Below are positions 1 to 13,176 of a stretch of DNA of 64,000 nt, piece after piece. Positions within the stretch are counted from its first letter, which is position 1. Each line of letters opens with the position of its first letter. This DNA is from Geosiphon pyriformis (lineage: Eukaryota; Glomeromycota; Glomeromycetes; Archaeosporales; Geosiphonaceae). Both the position numbers and the translations under genes were made by a program. The stretch is from contig JAAOMT010000226.1 in assembly GCA_016748015.1 (NCBI GenBank), positions 248,001 through 312,000 of the forward strand. The letters are read 5' to 3'. Under the pieces are notes generated by a model. It ran no database searches, was not told the origin of the DNA, and was given only the letters and a program-made list of their open reading frames with translations.

Positions 1-768
1 GAAACGCAAAAAAACGTGGTAAAAAAAATGTAATTTTAAAAAATCGGACAATTTTTTTTCGTGTTTATTTGTTTTAAAAAAATAACCGTTTACCGATAAA
101 ATTTATGTGTGATGTAATTATCCCTTCAAAAATTTTGACTGATCACATGCAATATCGTATCAACAAAAAATCATAATTTAATTATTATTATTATTATTAT
201 TATTTATTATTTATTATATTATAACAACCGCCCCGGATTACGGATTTCAAATTTTTTTTTTCACCTTTACTCCCTGTGTGTACTTGATATTATTAACACA
301 ACTGTGTTGATGCATAAGATAACCTATTTGGCGTTTCGAGAATGTCATTTCCTTGGTTGATTAGAGTCAATGAAAAAAAAAATTTTTTTTTTTTTTTTTT
401 TGGGTTTAGGTGACTTGTAATAAAGGTTAAAAAATGTGATAAAAATGTAAGAGAGGTTCATTGTTCAATATGTTTAAGAAATTTCTCAATCTTTCATCTA
501 AATATACCGAGAATTTTCCGAAAAAGACAAAGATAGAAATCGTAAAAACTTTTACACATTTTCTGCAAAAATCGGCGGTTTTCGAATTTGTGTTCCGGAA
601 GATAGGACTATTGAAAATATTGACAATTTTTTTTTATCTTGTTTCAGTTTTATTTATTTGTTCAACATTTTATGAACCAAACAAATATTTGTGACAAATT
701 TGTCATTTTAATGAGAAACAAATAGTTTGATTTTTTCTCTGCTTAATATGTAAAAAGTTGTTCTTCAA

Positions 769-829
769 CAATAACAATAACAATAACAATAACAATAACA
801 ATAACAATAACAATAACAATAAAAATAAC

Positions 830-880
<51 letters not shown>

Positions 881-899
881 TATAATAATAATAGTAATA

Positions 900-940
<41 letters not shown>
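769..940. repeat. Compound (AACAAT)n / (AAT)n microsatellite
   Basis: About ten AACAAT units run directly into a long AAT tract with a few TAT and AGT interruptions. Translation gives only poly-Asn on plus and poly-Ile or poly-Tyr on minus, so the open frames across it are artefacts. Confidence 0.95.
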
Positions 941-941
<1 letters not shown>

Positions 942-2659
942 GAAGTAACAAGGCGATATCTTTTTATTTTGTTCATTTATAAAACTTGGCAAAGATTTTA
1001 TTCATTCATTAACTAATATATCCTATTATTTCGATTATCAATTCTTTTTTTTTTCTCTTATTTTCTTTTCATTTCTTTTCTTTCCTTCTTTTTTTTCTTC
1101 TTTTTTTCTTCCAAAGATTATTTATTCGACATATAGATTTCTTAAATATCTCGTTCAATTCAGATATCATGAATGTTTTTCTTCTATTTGATGGTCAACA
1201 ATTTTCGAGAGAGATTTGAATGTTGTCGTTAAAAAAATAATAAAAATAATAAAAATAATAATAATAAAAATAATAATAAAAATAAAAAAAATAAAAAAAA
1301 TAAAAAAATAAAAGAAAATAAAAAAAAAAAGATTTTTCGGGATCTGTTCAATGATTATGCAAATCAGCAATAAAATTTTTTTAAAACTTGCTTCAAAAAT
1401 TATTTCACTCAATTAAAAAAAAAATTCAATTATCACTATTTTTATTGTTACCAGATGATAACTCTTAAAGTACAAGTTTTTCAATAGCCTAAAAAATTTT
1501 TTAAAGTTTGAAATCAAGTTTTCCTCAATAAAATTTTTTAAGGAAAACAAAACCAATCAACTAAATTCTATTCATCATCACTATCATTGGAAAGTATGTG
1601 TGTGTGTGTGTGTATGTGTAGGTTAAAAAGAGAAATGGAGGCAGGAATATAATGCAAAGGAAAAAAAAAATACAAAATAAACTCGTCTCTTTTGAATTAA
1701 TAACATCATAAAATATTATAAATTTGATTTTGATTTGATTTGAAAAAGAAAAAAAAATAATAACCAAAATTTTAATATTATCGGGAGCAACTTTGATAAG
1801 GTACGATGACGATAACGGTCAAATTTCAGATTTACGGAGGTTGTGGGATAATTCTCAAGTTTTGAAGCGGGGAGTACAATCAAAAAAAAAAAAAAAAGCG
1901 GATATGCGCAATTTCAACAAGATATTCCAAATGAGCGCTCCAATCACTCCCTAATTGAAACAATGTAGAAGAAAGCGTCTTTTTAGTCCGACAAATTTTC
2001 ATTATACTCAAATGGTGAATTAACAATTAACCCTAATCTTTGTACATTATTGAAAGCTTTATCAATAATTAAACCGGGTATCAAAAAAGTAAATATTGTC
2101 GATAAAAAAATTTCAAATAACAATTGATTTTTAAATGTTTATTTTCAATTGGTTTTTTTTAGTTTCTTATCTTTTGTTACACGTAAGCTTTTTTATTCTA
2201 GAATCCGTAAACGTTCTTGATTGTCGGTCTTTTTGGGAATACTATAAGGTTTTATGTAATACAACAAGGATTGACAAGATACTCATGCTTTTTTCGAAAT
2301 CAATTTTTTTTTTTTGTTGTTATAAGAATGTTCCGAAACAGCCTAGGCAAAAGAAAAAATTTCTCACTCCATTTAAAAATACGGGTGATAGTGAGTTAAA
2401 AATATTATCGTTATACCATGTGAAGAATCATTTCTCAAATAATAATGATGATGATGATTATGATGATCATGAAAAGGATGTTTGACTAACTTGAAATTTT
2501 TTTTTTTTGATATCACATTGAAAAATAATTAAGGTTTTTTTCTTTTTTCAATTGAATTGTTTTTTTTTATACAATCGAAAATTATAATTGTATAGGGAAC
2601 GTAAATAATTGTTTATAATTGAAATTTACCCAAGAATAATAATAAATAATTGGCTAGGG

Positions 2660-2805
2660 TATTGTAATCTTAATTAAAGATTATTATTTATTTATTTATA
2701 TATTTTATAGAAAATTCTGTAAATTATTTTAAATAATTACGAAATCAATTTAAAATTGATTTCGTAATTGTATTAATTAAAAAATAAATAAATAATCTTT
2801 TACTA
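2660..2805. repeat. Inverted repeat with a perfect 17-bp palindromic core
   Basis: Positions 2735-2751 (AATTACGAAATCAATTT) are the exact reverse complement of 2753-2769, with one base between. Outside this core, TTATTTATTTATTTA near 2680 pairs imperfectly with TAAATAAATAAT near 2785, extending the symmetric region to about 145 bp. It could be a miniature inverted-repeat element or a transcribed hairpin. Confidence 0.7.
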
Positions 2806-3242
2806 AATTTGAAAAAAAAAGGTTATCTATTTATCTACTTTATCTAAACCCTGGATTGAATTAATGATTATTATTATTTTTTTTTTAAATCTTGTTTTTT
2901 TAATCGTTTGTTTTTGCAACTTGGACAAAAAAGTATTAATATAATAATGAAATAAATAAATATGTGAACGCAATAAAATTTTTTTTTTATATTATAAAAA
3001 CCAAAAAATTTTCTACAATTCACATAATGTGTGTGCGTGTGTGTGTTTATATATTGTGTTTTTTTTTACCTTTGAAATGAATTAAAAAAAAATTTTTTTT
3101 TTAACCAACATTTATGATAAATTATTTTCAAGAATTTAAAAATCAAATCAATTTTTTTATTGTAAATTTGAATAAATTTTAAATTACAGCGACCGTTGAT
3201 TGGCATATATTCATATAGGTATGAATATTTTGAATATTTGTA

Positions 3243-3380
3243 TAGTGTTACCTTGGCTGGCTCGGATGGCTGGTCACGTGCGGACAAAGGGTGAACTGCA
3301 TCTATCATAAAATGTATTTAGTTTTATATATGTAGATAGTGGTTAGGCATCACTTCGTTAAGCAATAAAAAAAAAAAAAA
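3243..3380 (+). mobile_element. SINE-like dispersed repeat, copy A
   Basis: This ~135-bp segment ends in AAGCAATAAAAA followed by an A run. It matches a second segment at 21907-22034 on the same strand (core GATGGCTGGTCACGTG, then GGACAAAG). Near the 5' end TGGCTCGGATGG resembles a pol III A box, and about 30 bp on GGTGAACTGC loosely resembles a B box. An A-tailed unit with tRNA-like promoter boxes suggests a tRNA-derived SINE. The family name is unknown to me and the B box is weak. Confidence 0.55.
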
Positions 3381-3857
3381 AATTATAAAAACAAAAATCA
3401 ATAATTGATTTTATTGATTATTGTGTTTTTATTTTTAATTTTTTAATTTTTATATATGCAGCTTTTGAATAATGAAATATTGAAATATTGAAATAATGAA
3501 TAATGAAATAATGAAAATTGAATAATATATAATGAATAATGAATAATAAATAAAGAATAATGCATGATGCGTAATAAATAAACAAGATTTTTTTCTTAAT
3601 AGTCAATTATCAAATTAAAAAGTAACATGTAATAGAATCCTAATCTCTAATATCATTTGTCTATCTTTTTGTAACATGATACCATTAAAAAAGTGATAAT
3701 CATACAATAAAACCAAAACTCATTTCATTGGCTTCCGGTAATTTTAAACGTTTTTTTTTAAAATATAACTGAATTCACAAAGTAAAAAGGATGATATAAA
3801 TTATAATAATAATAATAATAATAATAATTATTATTACCATATATATATATCATTTAT

Positions 3858-3863
3858 GATATT

Positions 3864-3903
<40 letters not shown>

Positions 3904-3905
3904 TC
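3858..3905. repeat. (TTTC)n microsatellite
   Basis: About eleven uninterrupted TTTC units, preceded by (AAT)n at 3805-3833 and a short (TA)n. Confidence 0.95.
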
Positions 3906-4111
3906 GTTACCCAATTTTATTTCAACAAAAAAGTGCTGACAAAGCATGCTGAACACAATTTCCCCAAATATCACTTTGTGACGCGTATTCTAATTTTTGA
4001 ATTGGAAAAAATGACCAAATGTTTTAACGATAGTCCTAGAATAACAAGACACAATTTAGAACGTTTAGATTATATATATATATTTATGACAATAAAATTT
4101 TATTATTATTA

Positions 4112-4169
4112 AACAATAACAATAACAATAACAATTAAAATAACAACAACAACAACAACAACAACAACA

Positions 4170-4233
<64 letters not shown>

Positions 4234-4262
4234 TTACTACAACTACTACTATTACTACAACT
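4112..4262. repeat. Compound (AACAAT)n-(AAC)n-(ACT)n microsatellite
   Basis: Three related triplet or hexamer tracts in succession. The minus strand translates as poly-Ser or poly-Cys, which accounts for the open frame there. Confidence 0.95.
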
Positions 4263-4672
4263 TGAAAGCCTTTTAAGTTTCAAATACTTCAAAAAATTAG
4301 CTTGTTGATTTCGGAATAGATATCCTTTTAAAATTCCAGGAAAACAAGTTTTTTAAAATATTGGATTTTTTTTAATGTAAACTTTCTAATTAATTTTTAG
4401 TATAATGTAATGCTTAAACTTTTTTTTAATTCAATTATCATTGTAAACGTATAAAAAAGATAATACTTTTACATGAATGGTTAATTTAAAGAGAGAAAAA
4501 ATAAAATTCAATCATTTTTAAACTAGCATTCATATATATATATATATATTTATTATATCAATTTTTCCTTTTAATATTTTGAAATAGAATTTTGAAGTTA
4601 GAATCTTTTATAAAGTATCCAAAATTGATTAAAAGAGATTAAAACTATTACGAGTTATTTAATGATTAATTA

Positions 4673-4707
<35 letters not shown>

Positions 4708-5338
4708 AATTATAATTTTTTTAGTGAATTTATCTCCCCGGGTAAACCCCTTGATCCGAAATTTCACAGGTTTTTGTGCAGTATGATATCAGGGTATCAA
4801 TCGTTTATCACAAAATATATAAATTTTCAAGATCAACTTAATATGATTCGGATATAGATGGTGTCATTAATTATCTTAATATAAAATTATTTTTTTTTTA
4901 AAAAAAAAAAAAACTTTTTTCAACTAACCAATTATCTAACCAAACAACCGATCATTATTATGTTTAGGGTCTTTTGGATGTTTTTTTAAAAATGGTAAAA
5001 CCATATTTATTATTAATCACTCACCCCTTTCATGATCAATTTATATATATATTTTTAAAAATTCTATTCAATAGAGACCTCCCTCCTTTCCCCCTCCCCC
5101 CCTCCCCCCCTCTCCCAAACTTGCATAAATGAATAAAGTATTTTTTGTTTAATCTTTTTACTTAGGTAAGCAAATAAAATTTTTGTTTCATCAAGATTAT
5201 TGGTAAGGTTAAACTAACGATTTTTCATTCAGAAAAGATTCGTTTTAAACCTTAATCAATTTAAATCGTTTTTTTCATTTGTATCCGTATTTTTTTATTG
5301 TAAAAATAATATATAACAAAATTATTTGAATGAAACTT

Positions 5339-5439
5339 TCATACATACATACATACATATAATACATAAAATACATCCCATACATCACATACATACCATA
5401 CACACCATACACACCACCATACATACATATATACATACA

Positions 5440-5475
<36 letters not shown>
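5339..5475. repeat. (CATA)n compound microsatellite
   Basis: CATA units broken by CATC, CACC and ATA variants, then eleven or so clean units. Open frames on both strands (Ile-His or Met-Tyr repeats) are by-products. Confidence 0.95.
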
Positions 5476-6158
5476 TACAATCAAATATTTTCAAAACTAA
5501 TTTTTTAACCTTGACCATAATTGTGTTACTGCTAGTTTAACAGATAACGAGGAAAGAAAGATTTTGACGTAATCAATTTATTTTATTTTTATTTTTATTT
5601 CATAAAAATGAAAATAAAAAAATATTTTTCTATTACCACTTTTTAGGAAGGTTATAATCAAAACATTGTGTAATGATGTCGTAAAATTTTGTTTTCGTTA
5701 AAAAATTTATCGCTTACCCAAAAATGATGATCAGAAGACTCTTAAAAATTTTTTTTATTTTCTGACAGGAGCAGATGGGATCTTTTTTGATTCATATAAA
5801 AAAAAAGATCTTCAAAACTTTCTTTGATAAGCTTAGCATTTTCACAATAATTATTGAAAATCTCATTGTATATATGCAGTTCAGGAAATCTCATCTAATT
5901 TTTACCAATACTTTGAAGGTTAATTTAATTTTATGTTATAAATTTTTTTTGAAAAAAAAAAAAAAAAAATTATTCCCAGAAAGTTTTAACGAAAAAAATA
6001 GAGAAAAAAGAAGTTGAGACCGCTTCTCAAAGAATTAAAAAAAAAAAAAACGATTTTGTCAGCATGTTGATCTATTATTAAATTATCAAAAAATAAAAAA
6101 TAAAAACTCTGATTATGACGAATGAGTATTAATTCATCATCTCAGAATTTCATTCATG

Positions 6159-6197
<39 letters not shown>

Positions 6198-7796
6198 TCT
6201 ATTACTTTTTCTTCTTTATTTACATGATATCGCGCGTTTTTATCCTAGAAATCGTGTAGTTTATAATGATTCGGATATGTATTTACTATTTTTATAAATT
6301 TTCCGAAAATTTTAAATTTTTTTTTTTAGAAGATTCTATCGTTTTACTTGATACCTTTTTTTTTTTTTTTCAAAATAATCAAATAATTGATTCTTTTAAA
6401 ACGGTCTAAACAAATTAGTTCAAAAATGTATTTTTTCAAAAATCTGATGTCAGTTTATGTCTGAAAAAAATTTCATAATCCCCCTTTTAAACAAATAAAG
6501 TTAAGAAATTTCTATTGTTGTGATTCCTCATGGTTCATAGATGGATGATAGTAATAGTAAAAAATTCTATTAAAAATTCTTAACAATTATTAAAGTTAGA
6601 CAATAAAATTATTCATCTAACTTTTTCAAAAATTATCCTTCATTTAGATTTAATATATCGACCATTTTTTAACTTTTTTCAAACATTGGTTCTTTAAAAA
6701 TTTTTTGATTATGTAACTTATCTTATCGTTATGCAAGTTTTTTGAGATCCACATCAATTAAATGGTAGATCAAACCCGTACTCTGGTTTTTTCTTCTTAT
6801 CAACCAATCAAGATGGGTTAAAAACATCATTTTTTTTTTAAAAAAAAAAAAAGGATTAATGATATCATTAATGATATTTTTATATGATTGTTTCTGCCCT
6901 CTAAATTTTCTCATTCTTTTCTTATCGATTTCAAACCAAAAAAAAAAAATTTACACATTCACAACAGGCAAAAATAATTAATATTGAACATTTCGTGTCA
7001 TTAAAATTTATTATTATTATTACCCTATCCATATTTTGCACTACATGTAACTTGATAAGGTCTGTTCTTGAATAAAATAATATGACTACGTACACCAAAA
7101 AATTGGCATGCGAAATTGAGAGAAGATAAGCTGATCAGCAACTTATACGATACAACATGTGATTCTGGGATTTTTTTTTTTAAAAAAAAAAAAGCTAAAA
7201 AATATCCCCGAGAACTATCTAACTGTGAAATGAAAACATACATTACCGCCCGATGGTAATGTTACAACTCGTAAAATGGAAAACCAAATTTTTATACATA
7301 CTTTTCTCACGAAACTTATCTATTCCAAAGATAATTATGGTAAAGATCAGTGATGTTAATTACAAAATTGGTAGCATGGTAAATTGTCTCATTTTGGAAG
7401 AGGAGAAGCAATCAAAGGACCAGTAAAAAAGAGTTAAATTTAACAGCTCTTGCTTACGTACTTTAAACTTCAATGATTAATTCATGATCCTTTAATTTTT
7501 TCCAATTAAAATAAATCACTATTATGTTTTTTCCAAAAACAGTTTAGATCTACCAGATGCAATTTATGATTTTGAACAATCCCCCACAATGCTTGTTGAA
7601 CGTGTACTCGAGGAAAGGAAATAATTAACAAATTTTCTTTCTTTCTTATGATCTATCAATGAGTCAGCAATCATGATTTACAAACCCGTCAAAAAAGTAA
7701 ATATTCTCAATAATGGTATTAGACATTGAGCATTTAATTTAGCAAATAAAAATTTTTTTGGCACTTCTTTTTTTACGGCTTTTTGATTTAGCCTGC

Positions 7797-7830
7797 TAGC
7801 CTGCTTGCTTGCTTGCTTGCTTGCTTGCTT
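7797..7830. repeat. (TTGC)n microsatellite
   Basis: Seven to eight TTGC units. On minus they read as Lys-Gln-Ala-Ser repeats inside a short open frame I do not accept as a gene. Confidence 0.9.
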
Positions 7831-8541
7831 CATTAAAAAAAAAGAAAAAAAGAAGGAAAGTATCAAGAAAGGTAACTGCATTTAGATAAATTTGGCTAAT
7901 CCGTTAGCAATCTATTCACCCTTTTTTTTTTTATTTTTTTAAATTTAACTTTTTGTGTATGACAAAGATCTTTTGAAAAATATCCTTATTTCAAAAGAAA
8001 GACAATCTTTAATTGGTACAAAGCTCTTTGAACAGAATTTGCCTGAGAAATAAGATTTTTTTATGACATTTTGCGTTTCGCGATTTTCACTAATCGTATT
8101 ATCTTTATTACATAATTACCGGAAATAACATTCTTAAACGGGAGATAATCGGGCCAAGAATTAAGGAGGAAACCTTTTTTTTTATTTTTTTATTTTCTTT
8201 AAGAAAAAAAGTTAGATTAACCACGAGTCACAAAGCTTTTTGCTTTGCTGCGTTCCCAATAGGAAAAATTTTGAACCATTTTCAAATAGTTATTATTATG
8301 AAAAATCTCCGTTATCTGATATATGCTCAAAGATTTTTAAAAATATTTCTAATATCATAATGAATTGGAAAATTAAAATTCGTTTTTGGTGGTGCACAGA
8401 ATGGGAGGTATACGATTGTAAGCGAGATGATAAGTTTTGGTGAAACAAAGATTTATTCCAATTTCGTAAATATCAAAAAGGCCAATATGTTAATGAGAAT
8501 ATTCTGTGATTAAAGTTTGAAATTTGTTTTAATTGGAAACA

Positions 8542-8582
<41 letters not shown>

Positions 8583-8592
8583 TTCTTTCTCT
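8542..8592. repeat. (CT)n microsatellite
   Basis: Pyrimidine dinucleotide tract with two TTTC interruptions. Confidence 0.95.
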
Positions 8593-9477
8593 ATAGAAAT
8601 TTTCAAAACTTTATTCTTTTATGGTTGACAATTCAAGAACTCTGTTGATAAGAAATAATCTAGTTTTTACACAACTCAAAAAACCTAAATTCAGAAAAAT
8701 CTTAGCCAAAGCGTGAATCTTATGATCGATATCAATGTTACGTTTTTTGGACGAGAAACAAATATCAAATTTCTTGAAACAATGTTCACACTAAATACCA
8801 CCATCCTGCAAACTTTGCCCAAATAAAAATAATTAAATTAAAGTTTATAGGTCATTTGATTGTGTACTTGAAAAGGATTGCGGAATCCAAAGAATTGACG
8901 CGGTTTACCAAATCACTTTAATCTCAAGTTCCGATAGACGGGAATTGGCGGGAGTCAAGCGGTCGCTCAATTATTATAGTAGCAAAAGTTGTGAGCAGAT
9001 TTTCAGGAGATAATGTACATTTTACAGCTTCACAAAATTTACCTCACGGAGAAAAACTTTTTACCAAAAATATTGATGATGGTGATGGTGGCCATGATGA
9101 TGATGATGATGATTTCTTCATTACCCAAAGTTGATGATAAATTCTTGTATACCGATTAGGGTATGAGAACGCAAAGCTTTGAAATCGGGGACATTATATT
9201 TCACAAATTTATTAAAAATTGCCTCATAATTAGTTTTTCTCGTTGAATGGCAAAGAGTGGCCTTATGGTTATTTTTCATTTCTCATTGGTGGGGGACAAA
9301 AATTTTTAGAAAAATAATAAGTGATCGACATACAAAAATGTAAAGATCATCAACAAACATATCTATTTATCTCCGAATCGACAAGTTAGTCATGAATAAT
9401 TAAATTTGTATGTGTCCCGATTATTTTTTTGAGCTGCTTGACGAAATTTTTTATATAAATTTGTGACCGCCTGTCGT

Positions 9478-9483
9478 TGTTGT

Positions 9484-9517
<34 letters not shown>
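9478..9517. repeat. (GTT)n microsatellite
   Basis: Triplet tract of about 13 units. A shorter related tract lies at 9634-9655. Confidence 0.95.
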
Positions 9518-10040
9518 GGAAGAATGGTGGTTGGGAATTTTTTTTACATCATGTTCCCTTTTCAATTAATAACATCAAGTAATAAGGTGAAATATCGATA
9601 ATTTAAGTGAATAGCTCTTTCGGTTTTAAATTTTGTTGTTGTTGTTGTTATTGTTGTCATCTTGAATTTAACATAAGTGAATCATTTTTTCCTTATACCC
9701 CATTCTTTTGACTCTTGGGATATGGCAATATATCAAGACAAGAATTCTCAATCATTAAAAGCATTCAAGAGTACATATCACTTGATAAAATTATAAGATA
9801 TTATGCAATAAAGGTAAATTTTCTCAACTTTTTTTTGTAGCTGCTTATTTTGTTGGTTTTTTATTACCCATAGCGTTAGCACCTTTCATTGGTTTCGATC
9901 ATAAGTGAATAATTACATAAATATATAATACATACATACATACATTAGAAAAGGTGACATTCTTATTGAAATATGTTTTCTTAAGTGGGAAAAGTAAGGT
10001 TGAAAATAAGAAAAAAGAAAAAGGTGCTCCCACAAACGAA

Positions 10041-10290
<250 letters not shown>

Positions 10291-10294
10291 GAAA

Positions 10295-10546
10295 TTTAGC
10301 ATTAGGCAGAAAGAGATTGCGTTTTAACTCCTTCACTTGCCAACCATCATCGATCCTATATTTTCCCTTTTCGTGTGGCTTATGCTGAAGATTGAAGGAA
10401 TTTGTGTGTTGATTCGCGGCAATATTGGCGATTATGGAATCCGAAGTAAGGAAAAAAGACACCTTCAAAATTGCCTCTATCCTCAAAAATGTGAGAGTTT
10501 TTAAAAAAAACCGTGTGACTGACAAATATAAGATACAGAAAGGCAA
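10295..10546 (-). CDS. Possible coding exon, unidentified
   Basis: The minus strand stays open for about 84 codons upstream of the homopolymer block, with non-repetitive composition. It includes IIANIAANQHTNSF followed by a charged stretch ending DDGWQVKELKRN. That is more protein-like than neighbouring frames. It ends in a Lys run encoded by the adjacent homopolymer, so the 3' boundary and the splice site are unknown. I do not recognise the product, and it may be a chance frame. Confidence 0.22.
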
Positions 10547-10796
10547 GAATTATGGAAAATAATATAATATTCTATATAAAACAAAATTATATGGGGAAAA
10601 AAAAGGTGAGGTATGAAATTATTTAATTTTTTAAGATTATTATAATTGAAAAATTGTCCTTAACACACCACCCAATATTCATTTCTTAATTAAAAAAAGG
10701 AATCTTTTTATGGATTCATTGAATAAGAATTGCAAGTTTCGACTCCAGTTAACATTCCAGCGGTATGTCCTGCAACTGACCTGACCTCTTCTTGCA

Positions 10797-10988
10797 ATGA
10801 GTAATATTCCCCCGATTTATTCTTTGCGAGATGTGCTACTTTTTGAACCGCTACAATTACTTGACATGGTGAACGACGTGAAGATGGGAAAGATGTCGTT
10901 TGAATGTGAACTTCACTCCGGCAAAAGAGCGGGTACTGATTTTCAAGAAAAAGAAAAAAGAAAAGTTAACTCTTTATTCATTCATTCG

Positions 10989-11022
<34 letters not shown>

Positions 11023-11030
11023 CCTCCTGA
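10797..11030 (+). CDS. Possible exon of an unidentified protein
   Basis: From the ATG at 10797 the plus strand reads about 50 codons of mixed composition (SLRDVLLFEPLQLLDMVNDV, then a Lys/Met/Glu-rich segment). It then enters a Lys/Glu stretch and a (CAAT)n microsatellite that encodes repeated Ile-Asn-Gln-Ser. The last codons overlap the 3' end of the minus-strand gene at 11018-11750. If real it is one exon, probably leaving at a GT before 10935. No family recognised. Confidence 0.25.
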
Positions 11031-11750
11031 TGAATTTTACTATTTACAAATGTTGAACTAAGACCTACTTTTTGGTAAAATGCGTGAGAATCTTCAGCGT
11101 GAACATCAACTCGTGCATCTATTGCTGAAAGGTCGAAAACATGTCCGTACTGGACGTTAACCAAAGCTCGAGAGATTCTATCAAAAGCACGAGGCTCTAT
11201 TATAATTAAAGATAAATAGAGAGAAAAGGCCTGGTTAGCCAAGGATTCAAAACAACTTTTTACGACAAGAATTATAACAAAGTTTTATTGCCCAAAAATT
11301 TATGTTGACAAAAAAAGTGTATGTATAAAGAAAAAAAAATTTGACACTTGCCTTGTTTTAACTTGCTCATTATCTCTTGTGCGTTAACTTTTGCAAAATT
11401 TGAAATAATCGGGATGTCGTCCTCAGAGGAAAACTTTTCGGCGACCCAATTTTTTAATATATCTGATATCGGTTCACAGACTGGATGATTGTTTTCTTGA
11501 TTCGCTAACTAATTATCAAGGAGAGAATCAAAAGAACAATATTAATACTGAGAAACTAGTGGCAGAAAACTTTGAGATCGACCCATGTTGAAGGAAAAAG
11601 GAGGAGTATACATACAACCAAAGGAACCTTTGTTGTTTGATCAAAGAAGTAAATGGTTCCATTAGAGAAGAAGCATTGTGGCGACTTTTTAAAGTCTTTT
11701 ATTTTTGCATCACTTTGAAAAGTACAACCATTGTAGTTTTCTTGTTCCAT
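11018..11750 (-). CDS. Three-exon hypothetical protein, 156 aa, with a GC-AG intron
   Basis: Minus-strand exons are 11616-11750, 11352-11508 and 11018-11196. Their lengths (135, 157 and 179) join to 471 bp, one open frame of 156 codons plus TGA. Intron 1 (11509-11615) is GT-AG with donor GTATGT. Intron 2 (11197-11351) starts at CAAG|GCAAGT, the consensus form of a GC donor, and ends ATAATAG. The phases agree. The protein begins MEQENYNGC, has an acidic middle and ends with DRISRALVNVQYGHVFDLSA and HAFYQKVGLSSTFV. No signal peptide or membrane helix is visible. I do not recognise the family. The consistent splicing is the main reason to accept it. Confidence 0.6.
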
Positions 11751-11770
11751 TATTGAAGAGAGTTTTTTTG

Positions 11771-12444
11771 ATAAAAGCTTTTGTTTAAAGATAAAACTAG
11801 TATTTGAAGTAAAAAAGATTGAAGTCTTCGTTTGAGGTTTTCAGTAAACCTTTTAAAAAAGCTTTTTATCCAAAAATCATGAATATTTATATCTAAAATT
11901 TAGTCACAGTGATCAAAGAAGCATTTGTCACATGTCACATGTATATTTTAAGTATTATAATCGGTGTTTTTCTATATGTATTTTAATAATATATCATGTA
12001 TCGGGGATAAATTGTGTTGAATAGATTAGAATAGAATAGAATAGAATAAAATAAAATAAAAATAACAATAATCTCGGGGAACACCGATTTTCATATATAA
12101 AAATGTATTAACCCCCCACTTTCCTTTTAAGGAACATTTTTTGATTTTATTTCGGAATGATAAGGAATCTTTCCTAATCATCTTGTTTATTCAAATATTT
12201 TATTTTGAAAAAATAAAAAACATTAAGGCAAAAAAAAATTTTTTTTTTTTTTAAAGCTTCGCGTGATTGATCTATTTTGTTTTGGTTTGGTTTGGTTTTA
12301 TTTTGTTGATTGAAGTTGATGGATTCGAAAAACATCAAAATTTAGGAATCGACGATAAATGATGCATTTTCAATCATTTTTATCTTACGTACCTATTTTT
12401 TTAAATGAGGATATTTTAAATTCAAAATATAAAATCATGAAAAA

Positions 12445-12498
<54 letters not shown>

Positions 12499-13030
12499 TG
12501 TTGTTGAGATTAAAACATAAAGCCGTATCAGTCTTTTGCTATCGATGACTTAATATCTACTTTGATAAACAATGGAAAAAATTGTTTCTCTACCTGTTTA
12601 GATCATAATTTTTATATACACATAACCATGAAAAACCACATTCTAGGAAATTGTTATGAATTGTGGGGGATTCTCAAGGGCTGTATCACGAAAGAAATTA
12701 TTGTAAATCATTATCATATTATAAAGGAGTACAACGTGTCTTTTTTGAGAGAACAATCAAGTAAAACATTTCCATTCTTTTAAATCATCGTCGTCTATAT
12801 TATAGAAAACATTCTTTTATATACTTGTTCCTTTTCTGGATGAAAATAAATTTTTAAAAGAAACATTTTAAAAAAAAATCAAGTTCAATTCTTAAAAGTT
12901 AAAATCTTTTTTGAGATTCTAGAAAGACTTATCATCTCTCGATTGAATTTCTTGATTAATAATAAGAAGAATAAGAAGAATAAGAATAAGAATAAGAATA
13001 AGAATAATAATTAATAATAATAATAATAAC

Positions 13031-13073
<43 letters not shown>

Positions 13074-13085
13074 GTAATAATAATA

Positions 13086-13176
<91 letters not shown>

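Larger units (their letters stand above)
1..9898. other. Gene-poor, microsatellite-rich intergenic DNA
   Basis: Nearly 10 kb of AT-rich sequence with long A and T runs and a microsatellite every few hundred bases. Open frames here are short and mostly translate simple repeats. I see no convincing spliced gene, tRNA or rRNA. The larger repeats and the SINE-like element are listed separately. Confidence 0.6.

Noticed and set aside
743-992. Open frames on both strands across the AAC/AAT repeat
   Set aside because: They translate only into poly-Asn, poly-Ile or poly-Tyr from a microsatellite.
2135-2485. 116-codon plus frame with a hydrophobic N-terminus and Asp-rich end
   Set aside because: The hydrophobic part comes from T-rich DNA and the end from a GAT repeat. 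No domain or splice support.
7025-7243. Minus frame of 72 codons, with another at 6729-6914
   Set aside because: Both cross paired T/A runs. I could not join them by splice sites or recognise a domain.
8880-8990. GC-richer stretch considered as a tRNA
   Set aside because: No cloverleaf and no A/B box pair with proper spacing. I found no canonical tRNA or rRNA in the window.
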